Of a stretch of DNA of 64,000 nt, positions 59,572 to 64,000 are shown piece after piece. The notes below the pieces were generated by a model. It searched no databases. It saw nothing but the letters and a program-made list of their open reading frames with translations, and was not told the origin of the DNA. Made by a program: the position numbers and the translations under genes. The DNA is from Congzhengia sp045635085 (lineage in GTDB: Bacteria > Bacillota > Clostridia > UBA1381 > UBA9506), in NCBI GenBank assembly GCA_045635085.1, contig JAZRBM010000020.1, forward strand, positions 62,001 through 126,000, given 5' to 3'. Position 1 is the stretch's first letter; each line of letters starts with the position of its first letter.

Positions 59572-59583
59572 TTACTCCCACTC
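59572..59583. repeat. Right attachment core (att)
   Basis: TTACTCCCACTC, the last four codons (with stop) of the GMP synthase gene on the minus strand; 11/12 match to 43823-43834. Confidence 0.75.
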
Positions 59584-60552
59584 AATTGTGCCGATTGGTT
59601 TTGGTGTTAAGTCGAGCAGTACTCGATTAATTCCGTCAACTTCGTGTGTGATTCTGCCTGTTATATGGTGAAGAAGTGTGTAAGGGATTTCTTCTATTGT
59701 TGCTGTCATGGCGTCAATTGTGTTGACCGCACGAATGATAGCAGGCCAGCCCTCATAGCGCTTGTCATCTTTAACACCTACGCTTTTCATATCAGGAACT
59801 GCTATAAAATACTGCCAAACCTTGCCCGAAAGACCGTTTTTGTCAAATTCTTCACGCAATATTGCATCAGCTTCGCGAAGGGCGTTTAGCCTGTCACGTG
59901 TGATAGCGCCTAAACATCTTACGCCAAGACCAGGACCAGGGAATGGTTGACGATAAACCATTTCATCAGGAAGACCTAATGCTGAGCCAACAACTCTTAC
60001 TTCGTCTTTATATAAAAGCTTTACAGGCTCAACAAGAGCAAGCTCCATATCTTCAGGAAGTCCGCCAACGTTATGGTGAGCTTTGACTCCATTGCTTTCT
60101 AAAATATCGGGGTAAATTGTACCTTGAGCTAAGAATTTAATATCAGTAAGCTTTGATGCTTCTTCATCAAATACCTTGATGAATTCACCACCGATGATTT
60201 TTCTCTTCTTTTCGGGGTCAGATACGCCTTCTAAAAGGTCTAAGAATCTGTCTGTAGCGTCGACGTAAATCAGGTTTGCATCTAATTGGTTTTTAAATAT
60301 ATCTATAACCTGTTCGCTTTCACCTTTTCTCATAAGACCATGGTTTACATGCACGCAAACCAACTGCTTGCCGATTGCTTTAATTAAAAGTGCCGCAACT
60401 ACTGAAGAGTCAACACCGCCAGATAAAGCTAAAAGAACTTTCTTTTCGCCTACCTGGGCGCGAATTTCGGCTATTTGCTCATCTATAAAAGCATCAGCTA
60501 AAGCCTTTGTTGTGATACGCTCCATTGTTTCGGGACGTTTGATGATTTCCAT
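59572..60552 (-). CDS. guaA: GMP synthase, ATP-pyrophosphatase subunit only
   Basis: Amidates XMP to GMP. The 326-residue protein has the PP-loop LLALSGGVDSSVVAALL near residues 41-57, LAQGTIYPDILES, the GKHHNVGGLP-like segment (VKAHHNVGGLPEDM), RQPFPGPGLGVR, and the C-terminal dimerisation domain ending DLTPKPIGTIEWE. The glutaminase domain that normally makes up the first 190 residues of bacterial GuaA is absent, as in the split enzymes of archaea. An intact ATG with upstream GGAGGA shows this is not a truncation by the element, which lies at the other end. A separate glutaminase subunit should be elsewhere, or ammonia is used. Confidence 0.92.
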   Translation of the reverse strand: MEIIKRPETMERITTKALADAFIDEQIAEIRAQVGEKKVLLALSGGVDSSVVAALLIKAIGKQLVCVHVNHGLMRKGESEQVIDIFKNQLDANLIYVDATDRFLDLLEGVSDPEKKRKIIGGEFIKVFDEEASKLTDIKFLAQGTIYPDILESNGVKAHHNVGGLPEDMELALVEPVKLLYKDEVRVVGSALGLPDEMVYRQPFPGPGLGVRCLGAITRDRLNALREADAILREEFDKNGLSGKVWQYFIAVPDMKSVGVKDDKRYEGWPAIIRAVNTIDAMTATIEEIPYTLLHHITGRITHEVDGINRVLLDLTPKPIGTIEWE

Positions 60553-60592
60553 AATTTTTTGTCCTCCGGTTTCATTAGTATATAAGTCTTAA

Positions 60593-61519
60593 TTATTCAA
60601 AAAGTGGTGTAGAGAAGTAGCGTTCTGCTGTGTCAGGCAGGACTGTTACAACTGTTTTGCCTTTTCCTAATTTTTTTGCAAGCTTTATCGCAGCTGCTAC
60701 GTTAGTGCCGGATGAAATGCCACACATGATGCCTTCCTTTGATGCAAGCTCTTTTGATGTATGTATAGCCTCTTCATCTGTTATAATACAAATATCGTCG
60801 TAAATATCGCAGTTTAAAATCTGGGGTATAATGCCATCGCCAATACCCATTTGTATGTGAGTACCGATTGAACCGCCGGAAAGAATGGCAGCATGCTTTG
60901 GTTCAACTGCCCAAATGGTCATATCCGGGTTTGCTTCCTTTAAAGCTTCGCCGATACCGGTAATTGTTCCGCCTGTTCCTATACCTGAACAAAAACCGTC
61001 AATCGGACAGTTTATATCTGATAAAATTTCTAAAGCTGTAATTTTCCTTTGAACTTCAGGGTTAGCAGGATTTTCAAATTGCTGAGGAACAAAAACATTG
61101 GGATCATCAGCTTTCATTTTAAGCGCAAGATTTAAACATTCTTCAATACATGCACCGATATTTCCTGCATCGTGCACTAAAATTACCTCGGCACCGTAGT
61201 GATTTACCAATTTTCTTCTTTCTTCACTTACAGAGTCGGGCATTATGATTTTTGTTTTATATCCCTTTACTGCACCGACCAGTGCAAGACCTATGCCCTG
61301 ATTTCCGCTTGTTGGTTCAACAATAATTGAATCAGGAGTCAAAAGACCTTTTTTTTCGGCATCTTCTATCATGTTGTATGCGGTTCTTGTCTTTATAGAA
61401 CCTCCGATATTAAGGCCCTCAAATTTAACATAGATGTCCGCGCTGTCAAATTCTGTGAGTCTATTTAATTTTATTAATGGAGTATTTCCCATTGCTTCTA
61501 AAATATTACTGCATAACAT
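60593..61519 (-). CDS. Cysteine synthase family protein
   Basis: PLP enzyme of fold type II, 308 residues, probably making cysteine from O-acetylserine and sulfide. It has MGNTPLIKLNRL, the PLP lysine region IGGSIKTRTAYNMI, TSGNQGIGLALVGAVKGY, the phosphate loop GIGTGGTITGIG and GISSGTNVAAAI. The residue after the PLP lysine is Thr (KTR) where most CysK have Asp (KDR), so the exact substrate is less sure. It lies 40 bases upstream of guaA on the same strand. Confidence 0.85.
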   Translation of the reverse strand: MLCSNILEAMGNTPLIKLNRLTEFDSADIYVKFEGLNIGGSIKTRTAYNMIEDAEKKGLLTPDSIIVEPTSGNQGIGLALVGAVKGYKTKIIMPDSVSEERRKLVNHYGAEVILVHDAGNIGACIEECLNLALKMKADDPNVFVPQQFENPANPEVQRKITALEILSDINCPIDGFCSGIGTGGTITGIGEALKEANPDMTIWAVEPKHAAILSGGSIGTHIQMGIGDGIIPQILNCDIYDDICIITDEEAIHTSKELASKEGIMCGISSGTNVAAAIKLAKKLGKGKTVVTVLPDTAERYFSTPLFE

Positions 61520-61704
61520 ATAAAAACTCCTAAATATTTTAATACAAAATATTATATTCCAAAATTGTTATAAAATCAATAAAAAATTAGATATTTATTC
61601 ATTTTTTTTACAAAAAAAGTTGTGTGCAATTTTTTTTTGTAACGAATAAAAGATAAAGAAAAAAGCATAATATTTGTGAGAATAAGAAAAGGGAGGAAAA
61701 CAAC
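61520..61704. other. Divergent AT-rich region between cysK-like gene and ptsH
   Basis: Very A/T-rich with long T and A runs. It must contain promoters for both directions, but I could not assign boxes with confidence. No catabolite-response-element-like palindrome was recognised. Confidence 0.35.
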
Positions 61705-61962
61705 GTGCAAAAATTCAGCTATATTATAAAGGATGAAATAGGTATTCATGCACGACCTGCCGGAAATATTGTAAAGCTTATAAAAGATGCAAAAAGTCAG
61801 GTGAAAATTGAATGTAATGGAAAAAGTGCCGATGCAAAAAAAATTTTTTCACTTCTTTTACTTGCTGCAAAAAAAGACGATGAAATAAAAATAGAAATTG
61901 AAGGTGAAGATGAGGCAGAAGTGAAAGAAATGCTCTATAAGTACTTAAATGAAAATTTATAG
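61705..61962 (+). CDS. ptsH: Phosphocarrier protein HPr
   Basis: Relays phosphate from enzyme I to the sugar-specific IIA proteins. 85 residues with the active His15 in GIHARPAG. Counting along the fold, the position of regulatory Ser46 (B. subtilis context LKSIM) is Lys here (AKKIF), so HPr kinase control through that serine should be missing. GTG start behind GGGAGG. First gene of ptsH-ptsI-crr. Confidence 0.92.
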   Translation: MQKFSYIIKDEIGIHARPAGNIVKLIKDAKSQVKIECNGKSADAKKIFSLLLLAAKKDDEIKIEIEGEDEAEVKEMLYKYLNENL

Positions 61963-61980
61963 ACCATTCGGAGGATAAAT

Positions 61981-63600
61981 ATGGAGATTTTGCAAGGTAC
62001 GAGCGCATCTGGTGGAATAGCTTTCGGGCAGATAAAGATAATAGGAAAAAAGAAAGAAACAGTAAATAAGTATGCAGTAAAAAGCATTCCTATAGAAATA
62101 GAAAGATTTAATAATGCGGTTGAAAGAACCAAAGAAAATATTGGAAATTCATACGAAAAGGCGATAGAGAGTGCCACAGAAAAAGAAGCAGAAATTTTTC
62201 AAATTCATATTATGATGTTAGAAGATGGCAGTTTAACAGATGTGTGTGAAAGCATAATCTATGAACAGGGCGTTAATGCAGAATATGCGATAGAAGAGGC
62301 TGCTAAAATTTTATCTTCGACATTACTGGATACAAATGACGAGTATATGATGGCAAGAACTAGTGATATAGAAGATATAAAAAGAAGCATTTTATCAAAT
62401 CTTCTGGGAAAAGAAGAAAAAATAATTTTAAATGAAAACAGCATAGTTTTTGCCTCTGACTTAACCCCCAGTGAGACCATTAATCTTGATAAGAAAAAAA
62501 TTGTTGCATTTGTGACAGAAAAAGGCGCTAAAAACTCTCATGCGGCAATTCTTGCACGCTCTATGAAAATTCCATCTATCGTAAATGTTTCAGGATGTAT
62601 AAATGAAAAGTTTGACGGACTTTCTTGCATCGCTGATGCAGAAAGTGGCAGAGTTATTGTTGAACCTGATGAGTCTTACAAAAAAAGTTTTCTAAAAAGC
62701 AAAGAAAAGCTTGAAAAAAGGGAAGAAAAACTACTTGAACTAAAAGGAAGAAAAAGTATCACAAAAAGCGGGAAAAAAATAAATCTGTATGCAAATATCG
62801 GCAGTCTGGATGATGTAGATAAGGTAATAGAAAATGATGCAGAGGGCATAGGACTCTTCAGAAGTGAATTTTTGTATATTGGAAAGAAAGAATTACCAAG
62901 CGAAGAAATGCAGTTTAATGTGTATAAGAGTGTTCTTACAAAAATGCAGGACAAGGATGTAATCATCAGAACGCTTGATATTGGTGCTGACAAAAAGGCA
63001 GAGTGCCTGAATTTAGGCGACGAGGAAAATCCTGCGCTGGGATACCGCGCGATCAGAATATGTCTTAATGACACCGAGCTTTTTAAGACACAATTAAGGG
63101 CACTTTTGAGGGCTTCAATATATGGAAAACTTTCAATAATGTTCCCCATGATAACGTCGAAGGAAGAAGTTATTAGTGCGATAGATATTGTAAATGATGT
63201 AAAGCGCCAATTAAAAAATGAAGATGTGCCTTATGATGAAAATATGAAGATTGGCGTTATGATTGAGACGCCTGCAGCAGCTATTATATCTTCAGAACTT
63301 GCGCCGCTTGTTGATTTTTTCAGCATTGGGACAAATGATTTAACGCAGTATACTTTAGCTTGTGACAGGGAAAATGAAAAGGTTATAAAAACATATAATC
63401 CTCATCACGAGGCAGTGCTTAAGCTGATAAGAATGACGTGCGATAATGCTCATGCGTCAGGTATATGGGTAGGTGTTTGCGGAGAGCTTGCATCAGATGC
63501 TGATATAACGTCTATTCTAATAGATTTGGGTGTTGACGAATTATCGGTGTCACCGCCTTATGTTTTGCAAATAAGAGAAGCTATATTAGGTAGCAACTAG
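61981..63600 (+). CDS. ptsI: PTS enzyme I
   Basis: PEP-protein phosphotransferase that starts the PTS relay. 539 residues: HPr-binding helical domain, phosphohistidine motif GAKNSHAAILARSMKIP near residue 180, and the C-terminal PEP-binding barrel with GIGLFRSEFLYIG, RTLDIGADK, MFPMITSKEEV and SIGTNDLTQYTLACDREN. It lies 18 bases after ptsH. Confidence 0.96.
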   Translation: MEILQGTSASGGIAFGQIKIIGKKKETVNKYAVKSIPIEIERFNNAVERTKENIGNSYEKAIESATEKEAEIFQIHIMMLEDGSLTDVCESIIYEQGVNAEYAIEEAAKILSSTLLDTNDEYMMARTSDIEDIKRSILSNLLGKEEKIILNENSIVFASDLTPSETINLDKKKIVAFVTEKGAKNSHAAILARSMKIPSIVNVSGCINEKFDGLSCIADAESGRVIVEPDESYKKSFLKSKEKLEKREEKLLELKGRKSITKSGKKINLYANIGSLDDVDKVIENDAEGIGLFRSEFLYIGKKELPSEEMQFNVYKSVLTKMQDKDVIIRTLDIGADKKAECLNLGDEENPALGYRAIRICLNDTELFKTQLRALLRASIYGKLSIMFPMITSKEEVISAIDIVNDVKRQLKNEDVPYDENMKIGVMIETPAAAIISSELAPLVDFFSIGTNDLTQYTLACDRENEKVIKTYNPHHEAVLKLIRMTCDNAHASGIWVGVCGELASDADITSILIDLGVDELSVSPPYVLQIREAILGSN

Positions 63601-63609
63601 GAGGAAAAA

Positions 63610-64000
63610 ATGTTTGATTTTAAAAAAAAGCAAAAAGAAATGGCTGTATATTCACCTGCAGATGGGGTTTTGATAAAACTTTCTGATGTTCCTGATGAAG
63701 CATTTGCACAAGGTATATTAGGCGAAGGTGCTGCTGTGATACCCAGTAGCGGAAATATTTATAGTCCTGTAGATGGAGAAATTATAGATATAACAGATAC
63801 AAAACATGCATTTTGCATAACGGCAGATGATGGGACAGAGCTTTTGCTTCATATTGGTATAGACACTGTCAAATTAAAAGGCGAAGGTTTTGATGTAAAA
63901 ATTGTATCAGGCAAAAAGGTAAAGGCAGGGGAAAAGATCGCTGAGGTTAATCTTAATGTTTTAGAAAAAAACTCAATTCCAAGACATACCCCTGTTGTTT
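63610..64000 (+). CDS. crr: PTS glucose-type IIA component (partial, runs off window)
   Basis: Begins MFDFKKKQKEMAVYSPADGV behind GAGGAAAAA and continues past the window end (130 residues visible). It shows the IIA-Glc motifs TKHAFCITADDGTELLLHIG and IDTVKLKGEGF; the His before IGIDTVKL is the phosphorylation site. Third gene of the PTS operon. Without the distal part I cannot tell whether it is a free IIA or fused to further domains. Confidence 0.88.
   Translation, partial: MFDFKKKQKEMAVYSPADGVLIKLSDVPDEAFAQGILGEGAAVIPSSGNIYSPVDGEIIDITDTKHAFCITADDGTELLLHIGIDTVKLKGEGFDVKIVSGKKVKAGEKIAEVNLNVLEKNSIPRHTPVV

Larger units (their letters stand above)
43823..59583. mobile_element. Integrative (probably mobilizable) element at the guaA 3' end
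   Basis: About 15.75 kb bounded by TTATTCCCACTC (43823-43834) and TTACTCCCACTC (59572-59583). A tyrosine integrase, an HTH excisionase-like gene and an RHH MobC-like gene lie at the right end; inside are a Type III restriction-modification system, ArdC antirestriction protein, a possible HUH endonuclease and several unknown genes. No VirB4/VirD4-type genes were seen, so transfer would need a helper. Integrase arm-like repeats AGTGTTGTCA occur near both ends. Insertion leaves the GMP synthase protein unchanged. Confidence 0.85.

Noticed and set aside
59572..60552. guaA truncated by the mobile element
   Set aside because: The missing glutaminase part would be at the N-terminus, whereas the element adjoins the C-terminal end, which is intact to the stop codon; the short form has its own start signals.

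Overview
The window is low-GC DNA from an endospore-forming Firmicute, most likely a class Clostridia bacterium. The evidence is the acpP-rnc-radical SAM-smc block, the sporulation genes yqfC, yqfD and ylbJ, the miaB-ymcA-mutS order, the rpsF-ssb-rpsR operon, a PTS phosphorelay operon and strong AGGAGG-type ribosome binding sites. No rRNA, tRNA or CRISPR array was seen.

Layout of the chromosomal part. 0-10.2 kb: acpP, rnc, a radical SAM enzyme, smc, hisS and a three-gene ABC exporter. 10.3-16.1 kb: an HD hydrolase, miaB, a RicA/YmcA-type protein with a Cys-rich tail, mutS and a tandem OB-fold protein. 16.2-18.6 kb: an unusual two-gene amino-sugar cassette, an XRE-type helix-turn-helix fused to a complete phosphoglucosamine mutase, overlapping a GlmU-like acetyltransferase. 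18.6-29.1 kb: lipoprotein, proS, citrate synthase, uvrB and leuACDB. 29.1-34 kb: SDR, glycosyltransferase with an AbrB regulator, yqfD/yqfC and divergent ylbJ. 34-43.7 kb: YhcC-type radical SAM, alaS, rpsF-ssb-rpsR, an RCK-domain antiporter, a C_GCAxxG_C_C protein, rsmA and GTP-type PEP carboxykinase. 59.6-64 kb: the ATP-pyrophosphatase half of GMP synthase, a cysteine synthase-like gene, and ptsH-ptsI-crr (crr runs off the window).

43.82-59.58 kb is a mobile element of about 15.75 kb inserted at the 3' end of the GMP synthase gene. The gene's last codons (Glu-Trp-Glu-stop) occur at both ends as an 11/12-base repeat. The original stop codon and rho-independent terminator were left behind at the far end, next to PEP carboxykinase. 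The element carries a tyrosine integrase, a small HTH excisionase-like gene, an RHH MobC-like protein, a possible miniature HUH endonuclease, an ArdC-type antirestriction protein, a Type III restriction-modification system with a two-TM protein and an unknown fourth gene, and several unrecognised genes. It has no type IV secretion genes, so it looks like an integrative mobilizable element. Repeats of AGTGTTGTCA near both ends look like integrase arm sites. Three of its promoters share one architecture: a TTCCGT-N4-ACGGAA palindrome 8-9 bases upstream of the -35 box with a 17-base spacer, which suggests an element-wide regulon.

The observations I consider most worth following are the HTH-GlmM fusion with its candidate autoregulatory operator, the shared palindromic promoters of the element, the possible HUH protein with an AT-hook-like stretch, the guaA-end integration that separated a gene from its terminator, and an HPr whose regulatory Ser46 is Lys. 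Families were assigned by reading motifs; no database search was run.
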